Assembly (NCBI GenBank): GCA_003427395.1
Contig: BFEA01000930.1
Location: forward strand, 120,869-180,045
Length of the DNA: 59,177 nucleotides
Source: Chara braunii
Taxonomy: Eukaryota > Streptophyta > Charophyceae > Charales > Characeae
Reading direction: 5' to 3'
Shown: positions 30,803 to 40,790 of the stretch, piece by piece
Layout of the letters: the number at the start of each line of letters is the position of its first letter
How positions within the stretch are numbered: position 1 is the stretch's first letter
Translations under genes and position numbers: made by a program
The notes under the pieces: generated by a model
The model's input: only the letters and a program-made list of their open reading frames with translations
What the model was told of the DNA's origin: nothing
Database searches by the model: none

Positions 30803-31073
30803 AATCCCTTAGCGTCATAGCCACATATTCCTTCTCTTGTTCCATGAGGTTTCCATCCCCTATGTCAATTTTAGCTAGCCTATCGGTCGTAATTCGCTGT
30901 CCTTCGGTTTCCTTCCGCTTCCGGATGATATCGGCTATCTCTTCCTCCGATATCGAGGCTTCCCCTGTTCTATCCCGACTGACCGCAGCGGGTTTCACTT
31001 TTTCCGCTACGGTTTTATGCTTCGTACCTCTGCCGGTTAGAGGGATTCCCCCCAAAAAGACAACCTTATACAC
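30783..31073 (-). pseudogene. Protease-RT linker, element 1
   Basis: 96 codons, charged (ISEEEIADIIRKRKETEG), between protease and RT. It joins the protease frame through a frameshift at a C6A5 homopolymer (about 31047-31057) and the RT through another near 30790. Either could be mutation or a sequencing error. Confidence 0.6.
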
Positions 31074-31735
31074 CCGCCGAATTCCGCTTCTTCATCCTGT
31101 TTCTCGTACCCGAACCCATTGATTATTATTCGGTCCCCAACCTCCTCGACTTCTACCTGATCCCCCGGAGGTTCCTTCTCGGCGAAGGGGGACTCTTCCA
31201 GTCGGACCCAGCATACTCGCGACTGGACTTCTTTCCTCCTTGGAACACTGGTCCGGTTCTGTTCGTCTTGGGCGTCCACAGTCCTTAGGACCACTCGAAT
31301 TCCGTCCAGACTTTGGATCGAGAGGGTCTGACTTCCATCCGGAAGGTCGACCGTTGTAGCGTAGACCGCGCTCAGCCTAGTCCGTCCGAGGATGAATTCG
31401 GAAGAACACTCTTTTACTGAGAAAATTGAGACGGTAGCTTTTACTCTTGTGACCTCAATCAAGGGGCTGTGACATACCCCTTTCGCCGGTTGGAGCTTGT
31501 TGTCCGCAACTACCATGGACATGGATACCCCTCTATCCACTTCTAACCCTAACTCCCTCGCAATGAAGTCTCGACATACGGTCAATTCAGACCCATTGTC
31601 CACTAGGGCTCTCATCTTTTTCCTACTCACCACGGCTTGGAACTGGACGCTCCCTAATACATAGAATCTCTTGGCCTCCTCCTCCGAGAAGAAATTCGTG
31701 GGTAGTTTTTCTTTCGTGATTCGAGAGGACTGCAC
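31037..31735 (-). pseudogene. Retropepsin-like aspartic protease, element 1
   Basis: About 230 codons. Residues 43-50 ALVDNGSE fit the retropepsin active site, although the canonical D-[ST]-G is D-N-G here. The later FILGRTRL resembles the conserved ILG strand. It would process the Gag-Pol polyprotein. The D-N-G change may be a decay mutation. A frameshift separates it from the gag zinc knuckle. Confidence 0.65.
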
Positions 31736-31740
31736 TTCCT

Positions 31741-32469
31741 CCTTGGCGGGTCCATCCCAGGAACGGTTAGCCCTCTCGCGAGCGGAATCCTCACCTTCTT
31801 GGTGATACTCAGGAGCTCGTCTCTAGCGCGCTTGCTGACCGCCAAATACTCCAGAAGAGTGCATTGCATTGGCTGCATTAGGGTCCTCCGCAGGGGCGCA
31901 ACCGTGTCTATTTCATCCAATGTGCACTTCATTTCAAACTTATTAGGTCCTTTCTTCCTAGGGGATTTTGGCGACGTGGGCTCTTCCCCCTTCCTTTCCT
32001 CCGTGGCTTTTGCGTCGACCATTGGTTGGTCGTCGTCACCACTCATTCTCCTCCCGTCCACTGTCGTGACTTCCTTGCTCTTCAATGGCCCGGCCCCAAC
32101 TTGGGTCCTCACTCTCAGGCACTGTCTCTCTTCTTCAGGCCTAGTTTCAATGAACTTGATGCTAGACACCTGCAGCTCCCTTATGGACACGCCTCCAGGT
32201 GCCTCCATCATTTGGACGCGGGAGGAGATAGAGGTCCCGCTGACCTCAGGCTTCTTCCCCAGCCTTGCCTCTTGTAGAGCAATCCTCTTGTCCACATTTA
32301 TCTTCATCGAGGGGTAGAAGGAGACCGCTTCTCCATCATCTCCCCACACGACCCACTTATTTTCATTCAACTTCACCACTCCTAACCTTAGGGCTTCCGT
32401 GAGATGAGGACACTCCCACTTGACGTGACCGTCTTCATTGCAATAGACACACCCGCTCCGAGGCGGCAA
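31741..32469 (-). pseudogene. Gag nucleocapsid with CCHC zinc knuckle, element 1
   Basis: Residues 7-20 CVYCNEDGHVKWEC form a C-x2-C-x4-H-x4-C zinc knuckle, which binds retroelement RNA during packaging. A long charged linker rich in Lys, Glu and Ser follows. The frame ends by shifting into the protease frame near 31740. Upstream, frame changes at about 32470-32550 break the link to the capsid part. Confidence 0.75.
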
Positions 32470-32549
32470 ATTGTTAGGACGTGTACCTACTTGGGGCGTT
32501 GTCCCAGTGGCCGTTGAGGGACCGGGCGCCTGCGCAGCCCTAGCCTGAC

Positions 32550-32987
32550 TTACCTCGGGCCGAGTCCCCGCGGCCCTAGGCTGGGGAGGGTCTGCCCATC
32601 TTCCATCCCTTGCATCCTTCCAGTGGGAATTCCCCCAATCAGAACCTCGATTCCCTTCAGATTCTCGATCATTTCTCCAATTCCCCTGGTTTCCGGACTC
32701 GTTCCGCCAACCTGTTGGCCCTCTTCCCCAGCGTGGGCTGGGGCCCCAGGCAACGACCTATCGTTTTCGCGAGGACCGTCGTTCCTCTGGATACGCATAC
32801 TTAAGAGCGCCATGTCCAAACTCTCCTTCATATACTTTCGTACGTCTACTCCCCCTCCCGTAAAGACCACTTCGGCGACCCTTTCGAAATTTGCCGAGTC
32901 CCTTAGGGCCCTCTTGAAAACCTTTTTCCTCTTTTCTTCAGGTAGGTGCAGCATGAACATAACACACCTATCTACTTCCGAGAGCAT
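32550..32987 (-). pseudogene. Gag capsid, C-terminal part, element 1
   Basis: 145 codons starting MLSEVDRCVMFMLHLPEEKRKKVF, plausible as the second helical part of a gypsy capsid, then a Gly/Pro-rich linker to the zinc knuckle. It overlaps the preceding segment by a frameshift near 32980. The assignment rests on position and general character rather than a strong motif. Confidence 0.5.
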
Positions 32988-33568
32988 CCCCTATCCACCA
33001 AAGCTTGCGACAAGCATTTAGACCTTCGAGCGAATGCCACCAGGCTTTCCTGTTCCCCTCTCGAGACTCGGCGCAACCCTTCTATCGTAGGGATCAAGTC
33101 GTCACAGGCGAAGGTCCGCAACAAGCTGCTTTTGAAGGTCTTCCACCTCCCATCCGCTGGGTATATTGCCCTAATGGCTTGGTCCAGTTCAAGGTCCGAA
33201 TGTTGTATAAAATGATCGATCCATTCTTTCTCCGAAAATTTCTTCCGGTAGGCGTAACTCTTCGATTTCTCCACGAACCCGGTCACGTCCCTCCCATTAA
33301 AGTAGAGCGATTTCAGTCTCAGATTCACATCGTAGTAGGGGACTCATCGGTCGTCATATCGACGGAAGTAAGGACCTTCTGCCGACCCATCTATCACTGG
33401 GTCGTAGGGTTTGTACCAAGTGGGGTCCAGTTCTTCCATTCGCGGCCGAGTCCTCGGAGGTCTCCATGGTTCCTCCTCACGGCGGCCCCTATCACCCGAG
33501 TCTTCACGTTCCCAACGCACAGGTTCTTGGCCTCTAAACCCCATCCAGACGTCTCCGAATCCTCCCAC
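32972..33568 (-). pseudogene. Gag capsid, N-terminal part, element 1
   Basis: Two segments in one frame separated by a TGA at 33344-33346. The second has the gypsy capsid pattern F-N-G-R-D-V-T-G-F-V-E-K then YR..FSEKEWIDHFIQH and RWKTFKSSLLRTF. The first is Arg/Glu-rich. Confidence 0.55.
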
Positions 33569-33655
33569 ATTCCTTCCTACCGCTTCCTCATGTACCCATG
33601 CGGAATCGGTCTCTCTCCCGGCCCATCTCTGTGGTCCTCCTCCAATTTCTGTTGG

Positions 33656-34320
33656 TCATTCGTCTCCCAGTTCCCTCCTCCTTAGGCTCCCTTCTTCGCC
33701 CCTCCTTGGTGCCCAACACCCAGCCCTGTCACGTGGGAACTCTTGCCCCTCACCGACTCTTTCTTCCGCGTCCACTTGACCCGCCCATCGATTTTCGATC
33801 GGGAAGCCCTTCGTGGCTTCCGCCGTCCTTCCTCTTACTGGCATTCGCGGCTCCACTTCCCGGTGCAAACGCTCCTCGAAATTCGCTCGTTGTTCCACAG
33901 TTCTTTCTCCAAGGAGTGCCTCCGTGCTCCTTAAGGCCCTACCTATAGCTTTCATGCCCTCGGTCGCTCCTTCAGTTGACTTGCTTAATTTTGCCCCTTA
34001 CTCGGTGTCTTCCTCAGTTCGCCCCATGCCAGTGGTCTTAGGTGATTGGGCGAGTCCGCGCTCCACTTCGCTTTCCATGCACCCTATCACCAATCTCTAC
34101 CTCCTTGTCCTTCCGCTTCGTTACTTTCTTCCGAGCTTCCCTCCCCCTCACTTGATTCTTGTTCCTCATTATCACCCTTAGATTCTTCGCTAGTCACGGT
34201 CCACCAAGAGTCGCGAACTCGTTTCTCTTTGTAAGCAGCTAACACTAAGTTGGCCATCTCTAGATCGGAAATGCCCCTAATCCCCTCTTGATAACACCTT
34301 TTAATCAGAGCTTTATCCAC
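33656..34320 (-). pseudogene. Gag N-terminal charged region, element 1
   Basis: Frames at 34320-34087 (MDKALIKRCYQEGIRG..., then Glu/Ser-rich) and 33955-33656 (Glu/Arg-rich, coiled-coil-like). Low sequence specificity. Included because it lies between the domain array and the capsid on the same strand and shows coding-like acidic stretches. Confidence 0.4.
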
Positions 34321-34398
34321 CTCTCCGGCTTGCCCTCTAAACAGAGGCTTAATGAACTCCCCTACTAATGCCCACCACTCGAAGTCCGTATGCTCCCG

Positions 34399-34932
34399 CT
34401 ACTCCCAACACTGGGTGAATAACTCGTGCCCCTTCTCCTCTCCTAGGGGAAAATTTTCAATTACTTGTCCTCTATTTAGGACCTTCCTCACAACCGCGTC
34501 GTCGGGGTAGAGCAGTCGGTAGGCCCAAGCAGGGATTTCCCAAGTCCGTCCGTGAGCCCCCCTAGGGACCTCTAGCCTCACTTGGTACTTAACCCTATCT
34601 ACCACGCGTCCTTCAGTGGCCCCCCCTCTTAATCCTCTAAGCCGGTCTAGGGCTCTTCGGGCGATACTTAGAGGGTCCTTTCTTTCTGCTAACTCAGTCG
34701 CAAAGAACTGCCTATCGTAGTGAGACAGAAAAATCTCAGCCCTTCGTGTGCGAGTACCTCCCTCGGAAACTATCGAAAAACGGACTATCATTTCCTGCCC
34801 GTAGATCTCGAAGAACTTCGTAATAGCCTCCCCTATCTCCATAATCTTGGGGAGGGTTACTCCATACCTAGCCCCCGACTTCCAAGCCATTTCCAAGGTT
34901 CCGACAGGGCTCCCCCTGTCGTATCTAATCAT
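34399..34932 (-). pseudogene. Unrecognised repeated domain, copy A
   Basis: 177 codons. FFEIYGQEMIVRFSIVSEGG is followed by TRRAEIFLS, then DPLSIARRALDRLRGL, VKYQVRLEV and LLYPDDAVVRKVL. Copy C repeats these blocks in order (VRLSVSSEKG, GEAKIFLSKEG, DPLLNALAVRDRLEGL, RVYQVTYV, WVYPSEAVKRAV). The domain looks alpha/beta and cytosolic, with no transmembrane segment. I do not recognise the family. It lies directly upstream of gag on the same strand. Confidence 0.6.
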
Positions 34933-35089
34933 TGACAGACCTACCTTACCCAGGCTAAGCTCTCGACCGCCTCCGCTAACGAGTCCTCACACCTCCCTCT
35001 CGCTCTCTCGCCTTGGTCGAGTATCGTCTTTTGCAAAGCTCTCTCGTACTCCCCCGTCCTATCCCAGAAACGGGCGTCAACTAGGTGCA

Positions 35090-35613
35090 ACCTGACTTCG
35101 AAGGGAGTCCCGAGCCACCTAGAGTCCTCCTCAAACTTCCTCTCGACTTAAAGCAAGGGTTCCCTCCAAGCCCTAGAGAATCGCACTTCCCCAACCCTAC
35201 TAAAAAAACTGAAAACTTTGTTAAAATGGTCCAGGATCTCCTCTTCCACAATGTTAATCGTCGGACTTCGACAAGGAATTCCTTCTTAGCTCGAGCCTCC
35301 TGGTTCTCTCCGAGACCCAGGCTCAGTTCCGCTCTCGCTTCTATCTCGACCTCGGGGCCGTCGTCGCGCGTCTCTAATTCCCATGTTATCGAATTAGAGG
35401 TGAAGATAACTCTCTTGCCTATCTTCCTCCCGAGAGGAACTCCTCCTTCAATTCGTCGAAGATCTCAACCGTGGTTGTCTCAAGTAATTTGATCTTGCGC
35501 AAAGATCCTGGCCTCGCCCTTCTCTCCTCTTCCCAGCAAAGGTTCACGATTTTATACACTTCTACCCTCACCCTCTCTAGTCCCATTAGCTCTCCGGTGT
35601 CAGGCTCGCTCAT
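35090..35613 (-). pseudogene. Unrecognised repeated domain, copy B
   Basis: Open to 35419 (MSEPDTGELMGLERVRVEVYK...), then the same frame continues past a stop with VIFTSNSITWELE, EVEIEARAELSLGLGE and ARAKKEFLVEVRRL. These resemble the W..LE and I.VE.G..RA...FL blocks of the other copies. It is more decayed than A or C. Confidence 0.4.
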
Positions 35614-35639
35614 GGCTCAAGTTCCTTCGCTGGCACGCA

Positions 35640-36354
35640 ATCGCGATCCGAATTAGATTCGAGGGGTCCAATCCTTCTAACCCCGCCTCACAGATTTCCC
35701 CCAAGTACCTTCATGAAATGGTCGATGCCCTCATGTGTCGGCCTCGGCCTTCAAAGGCGTAGCCCAGGTCCTCTAGTGACGACCAATTGTCCTGGTACGG
35801 GTTTCGAAGGCACCACGATAGCAGGGCGTGCAGGTCCGATCCAGTGACCGAAATTAGTTCAAGATCGAGATCCTACGCTCTACCGCCCTCTTGACCGCTT
35901 CGGAGGGGTAGACCCACTCGAGGATGAAATGAGGGACTCCTATGGGGTTACTGGCGACAAATAGCAGTACCTCTTCCCAACCCACGTATGTCACTTGATA
36001 TACCCTTCGATACCTCTCTCGAGGCCTCACCTCCTCCACTAGTCCCTCTAGACGGTCTCGTACAGCTAGCGCATTTAAGAGAGGGTCTTCCCCTAACTTC
36101 AAATTCTGGACTATCTCTAGGAGACCCTCCTTCGAAAGGAATATCTTGGCTTCCCCGATCACTACCCCCTTCTCGCTACTCACCGACAATCGAACGACTG
36201 CCTTTCCTCGGCGAATCTCAGACACTTCCCTTCGAATGGTTTGCGTCGGACCCTCCAAGCTCGCATTTGGTAGTGTGATGTGGACAATCTCCCCCGCCTC
36301 TTCTATAGGCTCTATCGAGGCCCAAAGAGTTTCCGTAATTCCCCTTATCATCAC
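35640..36354 (-). pseudogene. Unrecognised repeated domain, copy C
   Basis: 166 codons open (36354-35854): TLWASIEPIEEAGEIV, GKAVVRLSVSSEKGVVIGEA, KIFLSKEGLLEIVQNLKLGE, DPLLNALAVRDRLEGLVEEV, WVYPSEAVKRAVERR. Just after it, in another frame, NPYQDNWSSLEDLGYAFEG (about 35805-35750) starts the next unit with the D-N-W-S-x-L-E motif seen also in gypsy element 2. Confidence 0.6.
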
Positions 36355-36800
36355 CCCGTCCTAGCCTCGTACCCCCTCCCGTTAGTCACTTGCTCTTCCC
36401 CAAAGAGGCGGGTGTACGGGACGTCAGCAACGTGAGCTCTCACCCCCTCAAACTCCCTTAACCTTTCGAATATAGATGTTAGCTCTCTTCCAGGGGGAGC
36501 CCCATCGTCGACCCACCGAGTGTAGAGCCAAAATAGCCCTTGCGTCTGCACCCCGGATCGTTGCGCGGTTCGGAGTACTTCTACCACTCTTCCTTCCCGG
36601 TCTCGTAGGAGCGATCTCGCCAGGAACTCGGGCAAGGCTGCGTGGAGCACCTTGGAAGCTCGAGGGACCTCGCCTGGCTCGGCGAAGGACACCTGCGTCC
36701 ACGACTCGAAAGTCCCTTTCTCGTAACTGCTTAGTACTAGATCGTTCGCTACCTTCTTCGCGGACTCAAGGTACTCCGTATGCGTCTCTAGGCCGGTCAC
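36351..36800 (-). pseudogene. Unrecognised repeated domain, copy D
   Basis: 149 codons: FESWTQVSFAEPGEVPRASK, LPEFLARSLLRDREGRVVEV, LFWLYTRWVDD and SIFERLREFEG. The VSFAEPGE strand matches IIFVEPGDW of copy F, and the trailing aromatic segment matches WVYP/LLYP of A and C. The start Met is simply the first in frame. Confidence 0.5.
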
Positions 36801-37275
36801 TAAACCCCTCCAGACTTTGGTCTACGAACCCCCGTCTAGGAAGACCGTAGCCTGAACCTCGAGGAAACGTCCTAGGTGCGGAGGTCCCCCTCTTTCCACT
36901 CCTTCCTTTCAAGTGAGTCAGCGAGCCCGGACCCACACGTAGGCACCTTCTCCAATGTCTTCTCCCTTCTCAACACTCATCCAATACGGAGTCACGCGAG
37001 GGTCCCCAGGTATCAAGACCTGGCTTCCTATCGTTTCTATCACCCCGTTATCGTTGAGCGTAAACCTTACCATCTACCGTGGTTGTTTTGAAGACCCACT
37101 CGCGGTATTTCTTAGGCGAAAGGGTGACGGACTTTTTTAAAGACCCAAGCCTCCTGAAAATACCCCAGGATTCCCTGGTCGACACAGTGGGTATAAAGTA
37201 TCCACAGGGCCCTAAAGGGTAGGCCTAAACTTCTTCCTCTCTCCAAGAACTTTACTACCCCGCCCTCTTTTGAGC

Positions 37276-37680
37276 TCAAGAACACAAAACTTGGGTCCTC
37301 GTGGTCACCAGATAACTCGCCCTCGGAAGTTCACCCTCCCGGGCAAACCTCTCCACCTCTATTGCCACAAAGCTAAATTCCCTCCGTGTCCTAACTATCC
37401 ACCACCTCCTTACTTTTCTAACTTCTTGGAGCAATAGATTCAACCCACCCCCTTGGCCTAAGACTAGGGGTACTACAACCTTTGCCCAATCCCCTGGCTC
37501 GACGAAGATTATCACAGTGACTTTGAGATGCACCCCAGTCGCTCTACCCCTTACTTCTTCCGACTCTATCGACACGAAATTTTCGCCGACCGTGATTTCT
37601 CCATCTTCCAACCTCCTCCAATCGGGGACTTCCCCGTTGCTCGGAACTAAACTACGAAACCCTCGCTCGTCTAACGGGGA
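37276..37680 (-). pseudogene. Unrecognised repeated domain, copy F
   Basis: Begins before the first Met: VPDWRRLEDGEITVGENFVS (W..LEDGE motif), then RGRATGVHLKVTVIIFVEPG, LGQGGGLNLLLQEVRKV and IEVERFAREGELP. Sequence at 37180-36850, which may hold a further unit (E), is too broken to call. Confidence 0.5.
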
Positions 37681-37724
37681 TCCGACAAACTTACCGAGGT
37701 CCTTGTCAAAAAGTACAATTCATA

Positions 37725-38240
37725 CTAAAATACCTTTTGGCGTACTCCAAATACCCTTTGGTAATGGTAATCTCTCCCGCCTTCACGGTTTCGCTCCGAT
37801 TCCAAAGAGATCCTCTCTCGGATCTGGTCGGACCTAACCCCGTACGGCACCAGGTTGTCCACACAATAGGAGAAGTGCCAATGAAGCAAGCGAAAGGACA
37901 ACCCTCTTCTTTTCCCCCGCCTTATAGACTTTGCGACCTTCTCGTACGCGGCCCCCTCTCCACACACTCTCCTGAAGACGTAAAACGGAAATATGGCTTG
38001 GACGCAACCCGTAGCACGAGGGTATTCCTCGTCCCGAGCACAAGTCACTCGCAAGCGGACCGGCAGGTCGTGCCGAAGGGGTACCTCCTCAAAAATTTGT
38101 TTTAGAATAGGTCTCACTCGTACCTCCCAATGGTCCGCCCGATACCACCCTAATGCCCAGTGGGTGACGTACTCTACCCAGGCTTCCCGACTTAAGTAGA
38201 TCGTGCCTTCCGCACGAACCGTCGCTTGTTGGACCTTCAC
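37725..38240 (-). pseudogene. Unrecognised repeated domain, copy G
   Basis: 171 codons: VRAEGTIYLSREAWVEYV (the [AG]-x-I-[FY]-L-S-x-E strand), DHWEVRVRPILKQIFEEVPL, VRLRVTCARDEEYPRATG and a basic stretch RRGKRRGLSFRLL. No transmembrane segment or catalytic motif is obvious. Confidence 0.5.
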
Positions 38241-38554
38241 CCCGTTCCTAGGTCTATTCCTGGTCCACTGATCTCCTTCCCAAATACCTACAACACAGCG
38301 CGCCCAGAGAAAAACTCCGTTCTAGGCCTCTCTCACGTCCGGCTAAATATCTCTCCGTACGATGGTCTAAAGGGACGCTGAAACACTCTCTCTCCTTGTT
38401 GAGGTCGGCCTTTTCGATTTGGACCCTACCGTCGTCAGTTGCCTCTCCAATCCTGACCATGGACCGCCTCCTTGATGATACCTATTAACACCTTCCAACC
38501 GGCCGACCTGGCGAGATAGGCCTCTGGTATAGTCGGGGCGGGTCGCTCTCCTCA

Positions 38555-39136
38555 TCGGAAGGTTCGACACCCTAGTGTGTAAAAATACCTAATCCCGTAA
38601 GTCCCCAAAATTCCCTCTCTAGCCGAGCATGGCCAACCGCCTCTTCCCAGCTATCCAGAAAGTCCTCCCCTCAATCCATCCCTTCTTCTACATAGAGTGC
38701 TATGTCAAAATCCCCAGTCCACAAATAAAAGTTGTAACACCACACGTTTACATCCCCACAACTACCCACGCTAATGCCAGCTAGCTCAACCTCCAACACT
38801 CTTAGGCTCATAGGCTCCCTACTCCCCTACTATCTTCTCTATGATCACGACCAGTGTTCTCCACCCGTCCGACCCGTCAAGGTAGGTGTCCGGAATCACC
38901 GGCGTAGGTCGACCACCCTTAGGGTAGGTTCGGTATCCCAAAGTGTAGAAGTATCTAAACCCGTATCCCCTCAAGTATTCCCTTTCCATGCGAGAGTGGC
39001 CTACTGCCTCTTCCCAACCGCGGAGGAAATTTTCCCCCTGATCTTGCTCTTCCTCTACATAAATGGCAACGTCGAAATCTCCCGTCCACAGACGAAAGGT
39101 GTAGCACCACACGTCGACTCCACCGTAACTGCTCAC
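38555..39136 (-). pseudogene. Unrecognised repeated domain, tandem copies H1 and H2
   Basis: Bases 38925-39130 and 38555-38780 are direct copies offset by about 365 bp, so the unit is about 120 residues. H1 reads VWCYTFRLWTGDFDVAIYVE, NFLRGWEEAVGHSRMEREYL, GYGFRYFYTLGYRTYP, DTYLDGSDGWRTLVVIIE. Element 2 has YTFVCYFIDLDEYDVGIYV, RRLEREG and RDNWSAMIDFVWK in the same order. This copy therefore ties the two elements together. H2 has stops. Confidence 0.65.
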
Positions 39137-39169
39137 ACTAATCTCTTCCGGGACCGCCTCTAAGCTTAT

Positions 39170-40588
39170 ACATTCTAATCAAAGAAGACCCTTTTTGTCT
39201 CACTTTTGGTCACTTGAGAGACCACCCCTACCCTGCAAGGAGAAGGTGTCTGTGAGCTCAGCAAGATCAAATGGACCAGAGAAGGAGCGTCGTCTCACTC
39301 GGCTACCTTCCTGTCCTACCCCGCTGAGAAGTCCTTCCACTTCCAGGTATGGAGACTAGCCGCGAGCACAGGTTATCCCCGAAGAGGGGGGGCAACCCCC
39401 TCTCCGGAGTCGGACCGTAATCACACACCCGTGCCTTATGTCCCCCACCGAACCGACCCTTAGTCCTAAGTTAGCCTATCCGGCACCACGCCCCTACTCG
39501 GGCCATCTCGAGCGTGGAATTACCCGGGTCCGAGGACTTTATCCGCCTATCAATCAATTATCAGTAGCCTGTCTACTCTCTCTCATTCTCCTCCTTGTAT
39601 CGTGAACTCTTCTCACTTCGTTCCCTTCTTCCTATGCGTCTCCGTCTGACTCTTTTCTCTCTCGGAATCGGAGAATTTAATCGGGGTCTTCACAAAAAAG
39701 GGTGGGGAATTAAAATTTTAGCAAGAGTGTCTCTCAGGTTTGGCCACTTTAAATACGTACCTTGTAGTCTTCGACCTTTTCAAAATTCGTTCTCGTAGTC
39801 CCATTAGTCCCCGAGATCCGAGTCCGAGAAATCGGCTAGACACCGGTCCACCCAGGACTCGGCCTCTAATTCCTCGTCCAAGGTGCTCCACGTATCTCTC
39901 CTCTCTTCTTCCCGAAATAGCCCCCTACTTTCGTTCTCAACGGCGGCTGAAGTTCCCTCGACCCTTTGCCCCAGAACTCAAAGCACTACCCTTTTCACCC
40001 CCAAGTCCCGGACAACACCTGCTTGATAACTCCACTCCCTCGTGGGAGTCGCGTCTTGCGCAGGCCCCGTCCACAATCCGCGAGGGTCAAGAAAAGAAAA
40101 CCCAGCCCCCTCTCAAGAAGCCCGTTCCCTCGCGGGAGTTTCGTCCCGTGCGGGTGACGTCCACAACCCGTGTGGGTCGAGGATATTCGACACACCCCTC
40201 TCCCGTTGGACCAACCCCGATGGCGTCCCAGGACCCTCTTGAACCCCCCTTTCCTCTCTCCCCGTTGTGTCCACTCTCTCTTCCCCACGTGCGGACCCAC
40301 TCACACAAATTTTCCGTACGGCTCTTCTTCTCCCTCTTTGATTGTTTTTCACCCGTATTCAAACCCCACAAGCAAACTGTTTCACCCTTTTAATTTGTGT
40401 GTTTTAAAAATAAACACACAAAAAATATCACACCTCCCAGCAAGAGCCTGACCAGGATTCTTGGAGGGCGCAAGTGGGGCCGAAGTCGCAAGCGGGGCCG
40501 GCGCGGACCTGCAAACCCGAGAGATTCCAACACCCCAAGTCCCTCGCACCCAACAACCCAGCAACCCCTCCCGCACGGAAAACAAGGT
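39170..40588. other. Element 1 leader region, no clear gene
   Basis: Between the domain array and the right LTR-like block. Contains a two-copy ~90-bp repeat at 40039-40185 (CCCTCGYGGGAGT and CGTCCACAAYCCGYG words). Its frames are Pro/Arg-rich and look like composition effects. If 40.6 kb is the 5' LTR, the primer-binding site should lie near 40.58 kb, but I could not identify one. Confidence 0.35.
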
Positions 40589-40589
40589 T

Positions 40590-40790
40590 CCAACCGAAAA
40601 AGTACCGATATTGATTGTAAGGCGTGACTCGCGGATAGACAACAGATACACACAACAGTTTTAGTAGTTACTTGCTCAAAACGAAAATGCTCACTGCAAC
40701 GAGCTTGCCCAGAAGTGCGAACCCAAGCCTTTCAGACCTCACGCATCAATCGTAAACCGTAGCAGTTTTAGTTGCGACAAGCTCAAAGAG
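40590..40790 (-). mobile_element. Candidate right (5') LTR fragment, tandem-unit part
   Basis: About 1.5 copies of the ~130-bp unit of 26.7-27.16 kb, including ACTTGCTCAAAACGAAAATG, CTCACTGCAACGAGCTTGCC and GCGAACCCAAGCCTTTCAGA. Only one full unit is kept here against three and a half on the left. Confidence 0.5.

Larger units (their letters stand above)
27352..40589 (-). mobile_element. Ty3/gypsy LTR retrotransposon relic (element 1), internal region
   Basis: Minus-strand order from high to low coordinate: repeated unknown domain (39.2-34.4 kb), gag (34.3-32.5), zinc knuckle (32.45), protease (31.6), reverse transcriptase (30.8-30.1), RNase H (29.8-29.5), integrase zinc domain (29.1-28.9), deleted integrase core and C-terminus (28.9-28.3), basic tail. 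RT before integrase is the Ty3/gypsy order. Stops and frameshifts throughout show it is dead. At ~13 kb it is long for the family, which the upstream domain array explains. Confidence 0.8.

Noticed and set aside
40560-40600. Primer-binding site for initiator tRNA-Met
   Set aside because: The expected complement of TGGTATCAGAGC was not found near either candidate LTR.
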